This document shows positions 28,420 through 39,277 of a DNA stretch of 64,000 bases, in pieces (positions within the stretch are counted from its first letter, which is position 1; every line of letters begins with the position of its first letter). Under the pieces are notes generated by a model. The model saw only the letters and a list, made by a program, of their open reading frames with translations. It made no database searches and was not told the origin of the DNA. The stretch spans positions 1 through 64,000 of the forward strand of contig NZ_JAFAGS010000017.1 of NCBI RefSeq assembly GCF_019237635.1. The letters run 5' to 3'. Source of the DNA: Pluralibacter sp. GTDB lineage: Bacteria; Pseudomonadota; Gammaproteobacteria; Enterobacterales; Enterobacteriaceae. A program made the translations under genes and the position numbers.

Positions 28420-29403
28420 ATGACCATCTCTGTCCCTACCGCTAAAAGCGAAAATAATAAAATGAAAGTGAATAAAGCGTTATTAATGCGCCTCGCGCCG
28501 TTATTCAGCCTGATTTTGCTGGTACTTTTTTTCAGTTTCAGTTCGCCGTTCTTTTTTAATACCGAAAACCTGATGACCATCGCCCTGCAAACCTCGGTGA
28601 TCGGCATCATGGCCATCGGCGTCACTTTTGTGATTATTACCGCCGGGATCGACCTGTCGTTAGGCTCGGTGGTGGCGTTTTCCGGCGTCGTGGTAGGGAT
28701 CTGCGCAAGCATCGGCCTGCCGCTGCCGCTGTGCGTGCTGGCGGGCGTCATTGCCGGCGGCCTGTGCGGCTACGTGAACGCCTTCCTGGTGACCAAAGCG
28801 GCCATTCCGCCGTTTATCGCCACCCTGGGTCTGATGATGTCGGTGCGCGGTATCAATATGGTGATGACCGACGGTCGGGCCATCTATTTTTCCGACTACC
28901 CGATGTTCAAGATGCTCGCCCAGGGACGCCTGTTTGACGTCCTGCCCTACCCGGTGTTCTACCTGGTGATTGTCGCGCTGGGCTCAGCCTACCTGCTGAA
29001 AAAAACGGTCATTGGACGCTATGTGTATGCCGTCGGCAGCAATGAAACCGCCGCACACCTCTCAGGCATCAAAGTCCAGCGGGTCAAAATTTTCGTCTAT
29101 GCCTTCTGCGGTCTGCTGACCGGCATCGCCGGGGTGATCCTCGCCTCGCGTCTAAACTCCGGGCAGCCGACCGTGGGCGTTGGCTATGAGCTGGAAGCGA
29201 TCGCCGCAGTGGTGATCGGCGGCACCAGCCTGATGGGCGGTATCGGCACCATCGGCGGCACAGTCATCGGCGCATTTATCATGAGCGTACTGAAAAACGG
29301 CCTCAACCTGATGGGGGTGTCCCAGTTCTGGCAGATGGTGGCGATGGGCATTGTGGTTGTGGCCGCCGTGTATCTCGATACCTTGCGTAAAAAAATGCGT
29401 TGA
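28420..29403 (+). CDS. Sugar ABC transporter permease (RbsC-like)
   Basis: ITAGIDLSLGSVVAFSGVVVG; polytopic; starts just after the ATPase gene. Start corrected from 28312. Confidence 0.92.
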   Translation: MTISVPTAKSENNKMKVNKALLMRLAPLFSLILLVLFFSFSSPFFFNTENLMTIALQTSVIGIMAIGVTFVIITAGIDLSLGSVVAFSGVVVGICASIGLPLPLCVLAGVIAGGLCGYVNAFLVTKAAIPPFIATLGLMMSVRGINMVMTDGRAIYFSDYPMFKMLAQGRLFDVLPYPVFYLVIVALGSAYLLKKTVIGRYVYAVGSNETAAHLSGIKVQRVKIFVYAFCGLLTGIAGVILASRLNSGQPTVGVGYELEAIAAVVIGGTSLMGGIGTIGGTVIGAFIMSVLKNGLNLMGVSQFWQMVAMGIVVVAAVYLDTLRKKMR

Positions 29404-29479
29404 ATCTTGCCGCCCGGCAATACCGGGTATATTCCCTGCCCTGACGTTTAGGGTTCAAAACTCAAGACGGAGCACAAGA

Positions 29480-30430
29480 ATGAAAACCAGGCACTTTATC
29501 TCAGCGTTGTCGCTGCTGGCGATAATGACCAGCAGCGCGCTGGCAAAAGATTTCAACCTGCCGGTGGTCAGTAAAGGTTTCCAGCACGAATTCTGGCAAA
29601 CGGTCAAAATGGGTACCGAAGCGGCGGCGAAAGAGCTGGGCGATAAGACCAGCTACGTCGGCCCGGCGGACGAAACGCAAATCGCCGAGCAGATCCAACT
29701 GGTGGAAAACACCATGGCGCAGAAACCGAACGGCCTGCTGCTGGCCGCGCTGGATGAAAACGCGCTGGCGCCGCTGGTCGAGACCGCCAACAGCCGCGGT
29801 ATCAAGGTGGTCACCTTCGACTCCGGCGTCAACTCCGCCATTCCGGCGAGCTTTGTCGCCACCAACAACCGCAAAGCAGGCGCTGGCGCGGCGGACGCGC
29901 TGGCGGAACAGGTCGGCGGTAAAGGCAAAGTCGGTATCATCGCCCATGTCGCCGGGACCTCCTCTGCGATTGAGCGCTCCGAAGGTTTCTCCGCCCGGAT
30001 GAAGGAGAAGTACCCTGACATTCAGGTGTTGCCAGTGCAGTACAGCGACGGCGACCCGCAAAAAGCGATGGATAAAACCATCGACATGGTGCAGGCCAAC
30101 CCCGATCTGGCCGGGCTCTACGCCACGAACGAAGGATCGACGCTCGGGGTGGCCAACGCCATCGACAGCCAGAACCTGAAAGGCAAGATTAAAGTGATCG
30201 GCTTCGACAGTACGGAAGCTATCATTAACTTCCTGAAAAACGGCGTGATTCAGGGCTTTATGGTGCAGGATGCCTTCCAGATAGGCTACCAGGGGATTAA
30301 GGCGCTGGATGCCGTACTGTCAGGGCAAACCGTACCGAAGCAAATCGATATCCCGGTGAAATACGTCAATGCCAAAAACCTTGATACCCCGGAAATCGAA
30401 AAGCTGCTGCACCCGTTAGGTAAAAAGTAG
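29480..30430 (+). CDS. Periplasmic sugar-binding protein (RbsB-like)
   Basis: Signal peptide MKTRHFISALSLLAIMTSSALA; Peripla_BP_4-type fold (GFDSTEAIINFLKNGVIQGFMVQDAFQIGYQG). Confidence 0.92.
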   Translation: MKTRHFISALSLLAIMTSSALAKDFNLPVVSKGFQHEFWQTVKMGTEAAAKELGDKTSYVGPADETQIAEQIQLVENTMAQKPNGLLLAALDENALAPLVETANSRGIKVVTFDSGVNSAIPASFVATNNRKAGAGAADALAEQVGGKGKVGIIAHVAGTSSAIERSEGFSARMKEKYPDIQVLPVQYSDGDPQKAMDKTIDMVQANPDLAGLYATNEGSTLGVANAIDSQNLKGKIKVIGFDSTEAIINFLKNGVIQGFMVQDAFQIGYQGIKALDAVLSGQTVPKQIDIPVKYVNAKNLDTPEIEKLLHPLGKK

Positions 30431-30562
30431 CGGCGTCGGGGCGGCAACGCCCCGCCTTCGCGCTGGCAGGCATCAGCGCCTGATGCCTCACGACAATGAT
30501 GAATAATCCTTTTATGATGGCGGAAATGTTTTTTTCTATGGAAGTCTGCGGAGCGCTCAGTG

Positions 30563-31561
30563 ATGGCCAAAACTGTTGAACAAATTGCCAACGACCTGAA
30601 TTTGTCGGTCACCACCGTCAGGCTGGTCCTGAACGGGAAAGCGGAACAGTACCGCATCAGCGCCAAAACCCAGGCCCGCATCAATGAGTATGTTGAGCTG
30701 TATGGCTATACCCTCAACCATTCGGCGCGCAGCCTGAAGCTGAACAAAACCGATACGCTGGGCCTGATCGTTCCCAATATTTCCAACGTCTTTTTCGCCA
30801 CGCTGGCGGAAAAGCTGGAGCTACGCTGCCGCCGATCGGGCTATCAGCTCACCATTAGCTGCACATACAACGATGTGGATTACGAAAACAAGTTGGTCCG
30901 GGCGCTGATTGCCCGCAACGTCGATGGCCTGTTTATTGTGCCGTCCACGCTTGAGAACCAGCAACACCACCTGCGGCAGGTGAAAAAGCCGCTGGTACTG
31001 CTCGACCGGGATTTTAAATACACCGATAACGCGCTGGTGGAAAGCCACAACGTCGAAGGCGGTCAGCGGCTGACGGAAAACCTGCTCGCTGCTGGCGCTT
31101 CGCCGGTCTGGTTTCTGGTGGGTGATACGGAGCTGCCCAGTATTCACGACCGTCTTGAAGGCTACCTGAACGCGTTGAAAAAACACGGCATTGAGCACCG
31201 CGACTGGGTGCTGAGCGTGAATGAAAACACACCGGAAGGCGGCAAACTCATCATGAGTCAGCTGCTGGATGCCCACGGCGCCCCCGAGGCCTTTATTGCC
31301 TCGTCGCTGCCGATGCTGGAAGGCGCGATTGAAGCGCTGCGCGACCGCCTGGGCGAAGTGCCGCCGCAGATCAACATCGGCACCTTCGACGAACACCCGA
31401 TGCTCGGTTTTCTTGCCAATAACGTCTGGTCGATGCAGCAGGATGAAAATACCTGGGCCGAGCAGGCATTCGACATCATGCAGAACGCGCTCGATGGTCA
31501 TCCGCTAAAGGAGACCATCAAAGTAAAAATGAAGCTGATTAAGCGAACGCGACGCGCCTGA
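30563..31561 (+). CDS. LacI-family transcriptional regulator, Cra/FruR-like HTH
   Basis: TVEQIANDLNLSVTTVRLVLNGKAEQYRISAKTQARINEYVELYGYTLNHSARSL; resembles the Cra NGKAKQYRVS segment. Confidence 0.92.
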   Translation: MAKTVEQIANDLNLSVTTVRLVLNGKAEQYRISAKTQARINEYVELYGYTLNHSARSLKLNKTDTLGLIVPNISNVFFATLAEKLELRCRRSGYQLTISCTYNDVDYENKLVRALIARNVDGLFIVPSTLENQQHHLRQVKKPLVLLDRDFKYTDNALVESHNVEGGQRLTENLLAAGASPVWFLVGDTELPSIHDRLEGYLNALKKHGIEHRDWVLSVNENTPEGGKLIMSQLLDAHGAPEAFIASSLPMLEGAIEALRDRLGEVPPQINIGTFDEHPMLGFLANNVWSMQQDENTWAEQAFDIMQNALDGHPLKETIKVKMKLIKRTRRA

Positions 31562-31652
31562 TCGGCAAGCCACAGACTCATTACGCCTGCGGTCTGGACG
31601 TCACTCTGCGTCCAGTGGCTTCCTTTTGCCCCGATGTACCCGGAGAAGAAAA

Positions 31653-32300
31653 ATGGAACGTTCGACGCTGTCTTGCGACATTATTGAAACCTGCCTTGAA
31701 ATGACGCGCCTTGGGCTTAACCAGGGCACCGCAGGAAATATCAGCGCCCGCTATGGCGACGGCATGCTGATTACCCCCACCGGCATTCCTTATGAACGGC
31801 TGACCGAAAAGCAGATAGTCTATGTCGATGCCCAGGGACGCCACGAAGCAGGTAAACTGCCGTCCAGCGAATGGCGTTTTCACCAGGTGGTGTACCAGAC
31901 CCGATCGGACGCGCAGGCGGTGGTGCATAACCACGCGGTACACTGTACGGCGGTCTCAATCCTGAATCGTCCGATTCCGGCCATTCACTATATGATTGCC
32001 GCCGCAGGCGGTAATTCCATCCCCTGCGCTCCGTATGCGACGTTTGGCACGAAAGCCCTGTCAGAACACGTTGCGCTCGCCGTTAAAGATCGTAAGGCCA
32101 CGCTGTTGCAACATCACGGGCTGATTGCGTTTGAATCCAGTCTGGAAAAGGCGCTGTGGCTGGCGCAGGAAGTGGAGGTGCTGGCAAAACTGTATCTCGC
32201 CACGCTTGCGGTCACGGATAACGTACCGGTGCTGCCGGATGAGGAAATCGCGGTGGTGCTGGAGAAATTTAAAAGCTACGGCCTGCGGGTGGAAGAGTGA
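31653..32300 (+). CDS. fucA: L-fuculose-phosphate aldolase FucA (class II)
   Basis: MERSTLSCDIIETCLEMTRLGLNQGTAGNISARYGDGMLITPTGIPYERLTE; HNHAVHCTAVSILNR; ATLLQHHGLIA. Confidence 0.95.
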   Translation: MERSTLSCDIIETCLEMTRLGLNQGTAGNISARYGDGMLITPTGIPYERLTEKQIVYVDAQGRHEAGKLPSSEWRFHQVVYQTRSDAQAVVHNHAVHCTAVSILNRPIPAIHYMIAAAGGNSIPCAPYATFGTKALSEHVALAVKDRKATLLQHHGLIAFESSLEKALWLAQEVEVLAKLYLATLAVTDNVPVLPDEEIAVVLEKFKSYGLRVEE

Positions 32301-32306
32301 AGAAAG

Positions 32307-32337
32307 GTCTCCGCCCGCAAGCGGGCGGAGACACCCG
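32307..32337. terminator. Bidirectional hairpin between convergent fucA and yajQ
   Basis: GGTCTCCGCCCGCAAGCGGGCGGAGACACC. Confidence 0.6.
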
Positions 32338-32338
32338 A

Positions 32339-32830
32339 TTAATCGCGGAAGTTTTTAAACTGGAACGGCTGCCCCAGATTGCCGCCGCGCACCAGCGCCA
32401 TCACCGCCTGCAGGTCGTCGCGCGACTTGCCGGTAACGCGAATCTCTTCACCCTGGATCTGCGCCTGTACCTTCAGTTTGCTGTCTTTAATCAGCTTAAC
32501 AATCTTTTTCTGTACCGAGCTTTCAATGCCGGTTTTCAGCTTGGCTTCCACAAACCAGGTTTTACCGCTGTGGACGAACTCTTCCGGCACCTCGATAGAG
32601 TTGCCTTCAATGCCGCGTTTGAGCAGCTTGGCGCGCAGGATATCGAGCAACTGATTGACCTGGAAATCCGACTCGCTCAGGACTTTGATGGTCTCGTTTT
32701 TTTCGTTCAGCTCGATGGTCGCTTCAACGCCACGGAAGTCAAAACGGGATTCAACTTCACGCGCCGCGTTATCCACAGCGTTTTTGGCTTCCTGAAGATC
32801 GACTTCAGAGACAATATCGAAAGATGGCAT
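32339..32830 (-). CDS. yajQ: YajQ family cyclic di-GMP-binding protein
   Basis: [37 protein letters not shown]. Confidence 0.96.
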   Translation of the reverse strand: MPSFDIVSEVDLQEAKNAVDNAAREVESRFDFRGVEATIELNEKNETIKVLSESDFQVNQLLDILRAKLLKRGIEGNSIEVPEEFVHSGKTWFVEAKLKTGIESSVQKKIVKLIKDSKLKVQAQIQGEEIRVTGKSRDDLQAVMALVRGGNLGQPFQFKNFRD

Positions 32831-32983
32831 GTTTTATTCTCCCTCTCTTTTTGTTGCGATGCATAATACCCGCACAGCCAGAGAACACAACCTGTTATCC
32901 CTGTGTCTGCCTGGGAGCCGTCGGCGCTATAATAATGGCATAATGAGCAAAATGCCTGATCCTGCAGCAGGTGAGGAGAACTA

Positions 32984-33898
32984 ATGAAGATTACCGTGCT
33001 CGGATGCGGCGCCCTCGGACAATTATGGCTAACCGCCCTTTACCGGCAAGGACATGAGGTTCAGGGCTGGCTGCGCGTACCGCAGCCCTGGTGCAGCGTC
33101 AACCTGCAAGAGACTAACGGCCAGGTGTTCAATGAACTGCTCACGGCCAACGACCCCGATTTTCTCGCCCACAGCGATCTCCTGCTGGTCACGCTGAAGG
33201 CCTGGCAGGTCTCCACTGCGGTGAAAAACCTGGCCACTCAACTGCCCGCCGCCAGCCCGGTGCTGCTTATCCACAACGGCATGGGAACCCTGGAAGAGCT
33301 GCGCACGCTGCAGCAACCACTGCTGATTGGCATGACGACGCACGCCGCACGCCGCGACGGCAACCTGATTATTCACGTCGCCAACGGGGTTACCCATATT
33401 GGCCCGGCCAACGCCGCTGCTCAGGAGTACAGCTTTCTTGCCGATACGCTGCACGTCGCCCTGCCGGATGTCGCCTGGCACAATGACATGGGCGGCGCCA
33501 GCTGGAAGAAACTTGCCGTTAACTGCGTAGTCAATCCGCTCACCGCACTATACGACTGCCCGAACGGCGCGCTGCGCGAGCGCCCGCAAGAGGTCGAGGC
33601 CATCTGCAATGAGGTGGCGGCGGTGATGCAGCGTGAAGGGCATCATTCCAGCCCGGATGATTTGCTGTTCTACGTCTGGCAGGTCGTCGATAGCACGGCC
33701 GCCAACATCTCTTCCATGCTGCAGGATGTCCGGGCGCGGCGTCACACCGAGATTGACTACATCACCGGCTATCTGCTGAAACGCGCGCGCGCCCACGGCA
33801 TCAGCGTGCCGGAAAACGCCAGGCTGTATGAACTGATTAAACGTAAGGAGAATGAGTATGAGCGCATCAGCGCTGGTTTGTCTCGCCCCTGGGAGTGA
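32984..33898 (+). CDS. panE: 2-dehydropantoate 2-reductase
   Basis: [35 protein letters not shown]. Confidence 0.95.
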   Translation: MKITVLGCGALGQLWLTALYRQGHEVQGWLRVPQPWCSVNLQETNGQVFNELLTANDPDFLAHSDLLLVTLKAWQVSTAVKNLATQLPAASPVLLIHNGMGTLEELRTLQQPLLIGMTTHAARRDGNLIIHVANGVTHIGPANAAAQEYSFLADTLHVALPDVAWHNDMGGASWKKLAVNCVVNPLTALYDCPNGALRERPQEVEAICNEVAAVMQREGHHSSPDDLLFYVWQVVDSTAANISSMLQDVRARRHTEIDYITGYLLKRARAHGISVPENARLYELIKRKENEYERISAGLSRPWE

Positions 33899-34448
33899 AG
33901 AGACCGAAGCCGTAACCACCATCGATCTGCTGGTTCGCGGCGGCATTAGCGTCACCACGGCGAGCGTCGCCAGCGACGGCGAATTAGCGATCACCTGCTC
34001 GCGCGGCGTCAAACTGCTGGCGGATGCGCCTCTGGTGCAGGTGGCCGACGGCGATTATGACGTTATCGTCCTGCCCGGCGGTCTGAAAGGCGCGGAATGC
34101 TTTCGCGACAGCCCGTTGCTGGTCGAAACCGTCAGGCAGTTCCACCTGTCTGGTCGTATCGTCGCGGCAATTTGTGCCGCTGCCGGAACGGTGCTGGTTC
34201 CGCACGACATTTTCCCTGTCGGCAATATGACCGGTTACCCGGGGCTGAAGGACACCATTCCTGAAGAACAGTGGGTGGATAAACGCATTGTCTGGGATCC
34301 GCGCGTCAATCTGCTCACCAGCCAGGGGCCAGGAACGTCGATTGATTTTGCGCTGAAGATTATCGATCTGCTGGTCGGGCGCGAGAAAGCCCATGAGGTC
34401 GCATCATCACTGGTGATGGCGGCGGGGATTTATAACTACTACGAGTAG
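33858..34448 (+). CDS. yajL: DJ-1 family protein YajL
   Basis: [44 protein letters not shown] nucleophile elbow; overlaps the panE 3' end. Confidence 0.95.
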   Translation: MSASALVCLAPGSEETEAVTTIDLLVRGGISVTTASVASDGELAITCSRGVKLLADAPLVQVADGDYDVIVLPGGLKGAECFRDSPLLVETVRQFHLSGRIVAAICAAAGTVLVPHDIFPVGNMTGYPGLKDTIPEEQWVDKRIVWDPRVNLLTSQGPGTSIDFALKIIDLLVGREKAHEVASSLVMAAGIYNYYE

Positions 34449-34458
34449 AGTGTAAAAA

Positions 34459-34531
34459 GCCGGGCGGCGGTGATGCCTTACCCGGCCTGCAACCTGCGCA
34501 ATGTAGGCCCGGCAAGCCTGCGCCGCCGGGC
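34459..34531. repeat. REP/BIME-like palindromic pair
   Basis: GCCGGGCGGCGGTGATGCCTTACCCGGC ... GGCCCGGCAAGCCTGCGCCGCCGGGC in inverted arrangement in the convergent yajL/thiI spacer. Confidence 0.65.
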
Positions 34532-34538
34532 AAGAACG

Positions 34539-35987
34539 CTACGGGCGATACACCTTCACATTGGCAAAGCCCTGCTCGCGCAGGTACAGCGCCTGCAGAC
34601 GGCTCATCACACCGCGCTCGCACCACAGCAGCCAGGTTTTGCTCTGGTCGAGGTCGCCAAATTGGGTGCTAAGTTTGTAGAACGGCAGCGACACCACCTC
34701 AACGCCCTCCACTTCCAGCGGCTTAGCGTCCTGCTCGTCGATGGCGCGAATATCAAGGATAGCGTCGTTAGCGCCGAAGCCGTTGACGGTTTCCACTTCC
34801 ACCACGTCCTGCTCGGTCTGCTGAGCGATTTCGCGAATATCGAGGTTACTGGCCTCGGCGACAACCTTATCGAGAATCGCAAAGTCGAAATGCTCTTCTT
34901 CCGCCTCAATCTTCGCCTTCACCGCCTTCACCGTCGGGCTTTTTGAGATAACGCCGCAGTATTCCGGCATTGTGCGGGCAAAGTCTTCAGTACCAATTTC
35001 ACGCGCCAGATTGATGATGTGCTCTTTGTCGTAGGAAATCAGCGGGCGCAGCACCAGCGTATCGGACACGTTGTCGATAAGGCGCAGGTTGGTCAGCGTC
35101 TGGCTGGAGACCTGGCCCAGCGCTTCGCCAGTGACCAGCGCCTGCACGCCGTAGCGCTCCGCGACTTTCGACGCAGCGCGCACCATCATGCGTTTGAGCA
35201 CCACGCCCATCTGGCCATCATCGACTTTTTCGAGGATCTCGCCCACCACAGGCTCAAAGTTAATCGCGACAAAGCGTACGCGGTGGGAGCTGCCAAAGCG
35301 GTTCCACAAGTAATGCGCCACCTGGCGAACGCCGATTTCATGCGCCGCGCCGCCAAGGTTAAAGAAGCAGTAGTGCACGCGACAGCCGCGACGCATCAGC
35401 ATGTAGCTGGAGACGCCGGAGTCGAAACCGCCGGAAATCAGCGACAGCACATCTTCCTGGGTGCCGATCGGGAAGCCGCCGATGCCCTCATAGCGCCCTT
35501 TCACCAGCAACAGGCGATCGTTTTCGATCTCCAGATTCACGGTGATGTCCGGGTTGGTGAGCTTCACGCGCGCGGATTCAATATGCTGATTCAGACCGCC
35601 GCCGACATAGCGCTCGACCTCAATGGAGCTGAACTCATGCTTGCCGCGACGTTTCACGCGCACGCAGAAGGTCTTGCCTTCAAGCTGCTCGCGCCACAGC
35701 GGTAGGGTCTGCTCGAAAATATCGTGCAGGGAGGTGAAAGGGACATCTTCCACTTCCAGAATATGGTGGATCCCAGGGATGCGGGTCAGCGCATCGCGAA
35801 TCGCCAGACGCTGGTTTTCGTCTTTGGCGCGAACTTCGATGTGATCCCAGTGACGAACGACGGCAAGCGTCTCATCATAGTGCTTGAGGACGTTACGAAT
35901 ATTCCCGGTGAGGATTTTTATAAAGCGCAAACGCACAGATTGGCTTTTGATGGTGATTTCCGGGAACAATTTAATGATAAACTTCAT
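34539..35987 (-). CDS. thiI: tRNA 4-thiouridine synthase / thiamine biosynthesis ThiI
   Basis: [47 protein letters not shown]-loop; C-terminal rhodanese domain. Confidence 0.97.
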   Translation of the reverse strand: MKFIIKLFPEITIKSQSVRLRFIKILTGNIRNVLKHYDETLAVVRHWDHIEVRAKDENQRLAIRDALTRIPGIHHILEVEDVPFTSLHDIFEQTLPLWREQLEGKTFCVRVKRRGKHEFSSIEVERYVGGGLNQHIESARVKLTNPDITVNLEIENDRLLLVKGRYEGIGGFPIGTQEDVLSLISGGFDSGVSSYMLMRRGCRVHYCFFNLGGAAHEIGVRQVAHYLWNRFGSSHRVRFVAINFEPVVGEILEKVDDGQMGVVLKRMMVRAASKVAERYGVQALVTGEALGQVSSQTLTNLRLIDNVSDTLVLRPLISYDKEHIINLAREIGTEDFARTMPEYCGVISKSPTVKAVKAKIEAEEEHFDFAILDKVVAEASNLDIREIAQQTEQDVVEVETVNGFGANDAILDIRAIDEQDAKPLEVEGVEVVSLPFYKLSTQFGDLDQSKTWLLWCERGVMSRLQALYLREQGFANVKVYRP

Positions 35988-36185
35988 GGCGGCAATGGTT
36001 CGTTGGCAAACCCATCAGGGTTTGTAGGGCAAAAAATACAGCAGCCCACACCTGCGGCTGCATCCAGGCGCGCAAGTATATCACCATCACAATCAACCTG
36101 CGCTTACCATTGCACGTTATTTGCTTCGCGCCAAGACTCCGCTACCATAGCGGGGTTGCGAGATAACAAGAGTCAGACATTCACT

Positions 36186-36428
36186 ATGCCAAAGAAAAAT
36201 GAAGCGTCAGCCAGTTTCGAAAGCGCGTTAACTGAGCTTGAGCAGATAGTCTCCCGTCTTGAAAACGGCGACCTGCCGCTGGAAGAGGCGCTGAATGAGT
36301 TTGAACGCGGCGTACAGCTGGCGCGTCAGGGACAGGTGAAGCTGCAGCAGGCGGAACAACGCGTGCAAATTCTGCTGTCCGATAACGAAGACGCCCCCCT
36401 GACCCCTTTCACCCCGGATGCCGAGTAA
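36186..36428 (+). CDS. xseB: Exodeoxyribonuclease VII small subunit
   Basis: [48 protein letters not shown]. Start corrected from 35724. Confidence 0.96.
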   Translation: MPKKNEASASFESALTELEQIVSRLENGDLPLEEALNEFERGVQLARQGQVKLQQAEQRVQILLSDNEDAPLTPFTPDAE

Positions 36429-37328
36429 ATGGACTTCACGCAACAGTTACAGGCGTGCGTCACGCGAGCAAACGGCGCGCTGCGCCAGTTTATCGAACCG
36501 CAGCCCTTTCAGAACACTCCGCTGGTTGAGGCGATGCATTACGGCGCACTATTGGGCGGTAAGCGCCTGCGCCCATTCCTGGTCTACGCCACCGGCAATA
36601 TGTTTGGCGTCAGCGTAACGACGCTGGACGCGCCCGCGGCGGCGGTTGAATGCATCCATGCCTATTCGCTGATGCATGACGATCTCCCGGCGATGGACGA
36701 CGACGATCTGCGGCGCGGCCTGCCGACCTGCCACGTGAAATTCGGCGAGGCGAACGCCATTCTGGCCGGAGACGCCCTGCAAACGCTGGCATTTTCTATA
36801 CTCAGTGATGCGCCGATGCCGGAAGTATCCGATCGTGACCGCGTCGCGATGATCTCCGAACTGGCGCAGGCCAGCGGCGTTGCCGGAATGTGCGGCGGTC
36901 AGGCGCTGGATCTCGAAGCGGAAGGTCAACAGGTCGACCTTACCGCGCTGGAACGAATCCACCGCCACAAAACCGGGGCGTTGATCCGCGCCGCCGTTCG
37001 TTTAGGCGCGCTGAGCGCTGGCGAAAAAGGCCGCGCGGCGCTGCCGGTACTGGATAAATACGCCGAGAGCATCGGTCTTGCCTTCCAGGTACAGGATGAC
37101 ATTCTGGATGTGGTGGGGGATACTGCGACCCTTGGAAAACGTCAGGGCGCCGATCAGCAGCTTGGCAAAAGCACCTACCCTGCCTTACTGGGCCTTGAGC
37201 AAGCCCGGATGAAAGCCCGTGATCTGATAGAAGACGCCCGCCAGTCGTTAAGCGAACTGGCTGCACGTTCTCTGGATACCACGGCACTGGAAGCGCTTGC
37301 GAACTATATAATCCAGCGTGATAAATAA
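36429..37328 (+). CDS. ispA: (2E,6E)-farnesyl diphosphate synthase
   Basis: MHDDLPAMDDDDLRRG and DDILD Asp-rich motifs. Confidence 0.97.
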   Translation: MDFTQQLQACVTRANGALRQFIEPQPFQNTPLVEAMHYGALLGGKRLRPFLVYATGNMFGVSVTTLDAPAAAVECIHAYSLMHDDLPAMDDDDLRRGLPTCHVKFGEANAILAGDALQTLAFSILSDAPMPEVSDRDRVAMISELAQASGVAGMCGGQALDLEAEGQQVDLTALERIHRHKTGALIRAAVRLGALSAGEKGRAALPVLDKYAESIGLAFQVQDDILDVVGDTATLGKRQGADQQLGKSTYPALLGLEQARMKARDLIEDARQSLSELAARSLDTTALEALANYIIQRDK

Positions 37329-37353
37329 TCGATAACACCACGATGAGTCTCTG

Positions 37354-39216
37354 ATGAGTTTTGATATTGCCAAATACCCGACGCTGGCGCTGGTAGATTC
37401 CACTCAGGAATTGCGTCTGCTACCGAAAGAGAGTCTGCCGAAACTGTGCGACGAGCTACGTCGCTACCTGCTCGACAGCGTCAGCCGCTCGAGCGGGCAT
37501 TTCGCCTCCGGGCTTGGCACGGTGGAGCTGACCGTTGCGCTGCACTATGTCTACAACACCCCGTTCGACAGACTCATCTGGGATGTCGGTCATCAGGCTT
37601 ATCCGCACAAAATTCTCACCGGCCGCCGCGACCGTATCGGCACCATCCGCCAGAAAGGCGGTCTGCACCCGTTCCCGTGGCGCGGTGAAAGCGAGTACGA
37701 CGTGCTGAGCGTCGGCCACTCCTCGACGTCGATTTCCGCCGGTATCGGTATTGCGATTGCCGCAGCCAAAGAAGGCAAGCAGCGGCGTACCGTCTGCGTG
37801 ATTGGCGACGGCGCCATTACCGCGGGGATGTCGTTTGAGGCGATGAACCATGCGGGCGACATCAAGCCCGATATGCTGGTTATCCTAAACGATAACGAAA
37901 TGTCGATTTCCGAGAACGTCGGCGCGCTGAACAACCATCTGGCCCAGTTGCTTTCCGGCAAGCTCTACTCGTCCCTGCGAGAAAGCGGCAAGAAGGTCTT
38001 CTCCGGCGTACCGCCGATCAAAGAGCTGCTTAAGCGCACCGAAGAGCATATCAAAGGCATGGTGGTTCCCGGCACGCTGTTTGAAGAGCTCGGTTTTAAC
38101 TATATCGGCCCGGTCGACGGCCATGACGTGCTCGGGCTCATCACCACGCTCAAGAACATGCGCGACCTGAAAGGCCCGCAGTTCCTGCACATCATGACCA
38201 AAAAAGGGCGTGGCTACGAACCGGCGGAGAAAGATCCGATCACCTTCCACGCTGTGCCGAAATTCGATCACACCAGCGGCAAGCTGCCGAAAAGCAGCGG
38301 CGGCCTACCGAGCTACTCCAAAATCTTTGGCGACTGGCTGTGTGAAACCGCAGCCAAAGACAGCAAGCTGATGGCCATTACGCCCGCCATGCGCGAAGGC
38401 TCCGGCATGGTCGAGTTTTCTAAACGCTACCCGGATCAGTACTTTGACGTGGCGATTGCCGAGCAGCACGCGGTGACGTTCGCCGCCGGGCTGGCGATTG
38501 GCGGCTTTAAGCCGGTGGTGGCGATTTACTCCACCTTCCTGCAACGCGCCTATGACCAGGTTATCCACGATGTGGCTATCCAGAAGCTGCCGGTGCTGTT
38601 TGCCGTTGACCGCGCGGGAATTGTCGGCGCCGACGGCCAAACCCATCAGGGCGCGTTCGATCTCTCCTTCCTGCGCTGCATACCGGAGATGGTCATCATG
38701 ACCCCCAGCGATGAAAACGAATGCCGCCAGATGCTGTTTACCGGCTATCACCATAACGAAGGGCCAAGCGTAGTCCGCTACCCGCGCGGCAGCGGTACTG
38801 GTGCGGAGCTCACGCCGCTGGAAAAACTGCCGCTGGGCAAGGGCGTGGTAAAACGCCGTGGCGAGAAAATCGCTATTCTCAACTTCGGCACGCTGATGCC
38901 GGAGGCCGCCGACGTGGCGGAGAAATGCAACGCGACCCTCGTGGACATGCGCTTTGTGAAGCCGCTTGATGAGGCCCTGATCCTGCAAATGGCGGAGCAG
39001 CACGATGCGCTGGTCACGCTGGAAGAGAACGCCATCATCGGCGGCGCAGGCAGCGGCGTGAACGACGTGCTGATGGCGCATCGCCGCGTCGTGCCGGTGC
39101 TGAACCTCGGCCTGCCGGACTACTTCATCCCGCAGGGAACCCAGGAAGAGGCCCGCGCCGACATCGGCCTCGACGCCGCCGGTATCGAAACCCAAATCCG
39201 CAACTGGCTCGCCTGA
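37354..39216 (+). CDS. dxs: 1-deoxy-D-xylulose-5-phosphate synthase
   Basis: [40 protein letters not shown]; thiamine-PP motif GDGAITAGM...NDNEMSIS. Confidence 0.98.
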   Translation: MSFDIAKYPTLALVDSTQELRLLPKESLPKLCDELRRYLLDSVSRSSGHFASGLGTVELTVALHYVYNTPFDRLIWDVGHQAYPHKILTGRRDRIGTIRQKGGLHPFPWRGESEYDVLSVGHSSTSISAGIGIAIAAAKEGKQRRTVCVIGDGAITAGMSFEAMNHAGDIKPDMLVILNDNEMSISENVGALNNHLAQLLSGKLYSSLRESGKKVFSGVPPIKELLKRTEEHIKGMVVPGTLFEELGFNYIGPVDGHDVLGLITTLKNMRDLKGPQFLHIMTKKGRGYEPAEKDPITFHAVPKFDHTSGKLPKSSGGLPSYSKIFGDWLCETAAKDSKLMAITPAMREGSGMVEFSKRYPDQYFDVAIAEQHAVTFAAGLAIGGFKPVVAIYSTFLQRAYDQVIHDVAIQKLPVLFAVDRAGIVGADGQTHQGAFDLSFLRCIPEMVIMTPSDENECRQMLFTGYHHNEGPSVVRYPRGSGTGAELTPLEKLPLGKGVVKRRGEKIAILNFGTLMPEAADVAEKCNATLVDMRFVKPLDEALILQMAEQHDALVTLEENAIIGGAGSGVNDVLMAHRRVVPVLNLGLPDYFIPQGTQEEARADIGLDAAGIETQIRNWLA

Positions 39217-39277
39217 TCGCCTTTTCCGCTACCCGCTCCTGCTATGCTTAACGGATGTACATTGCAGGAGCGGAACC

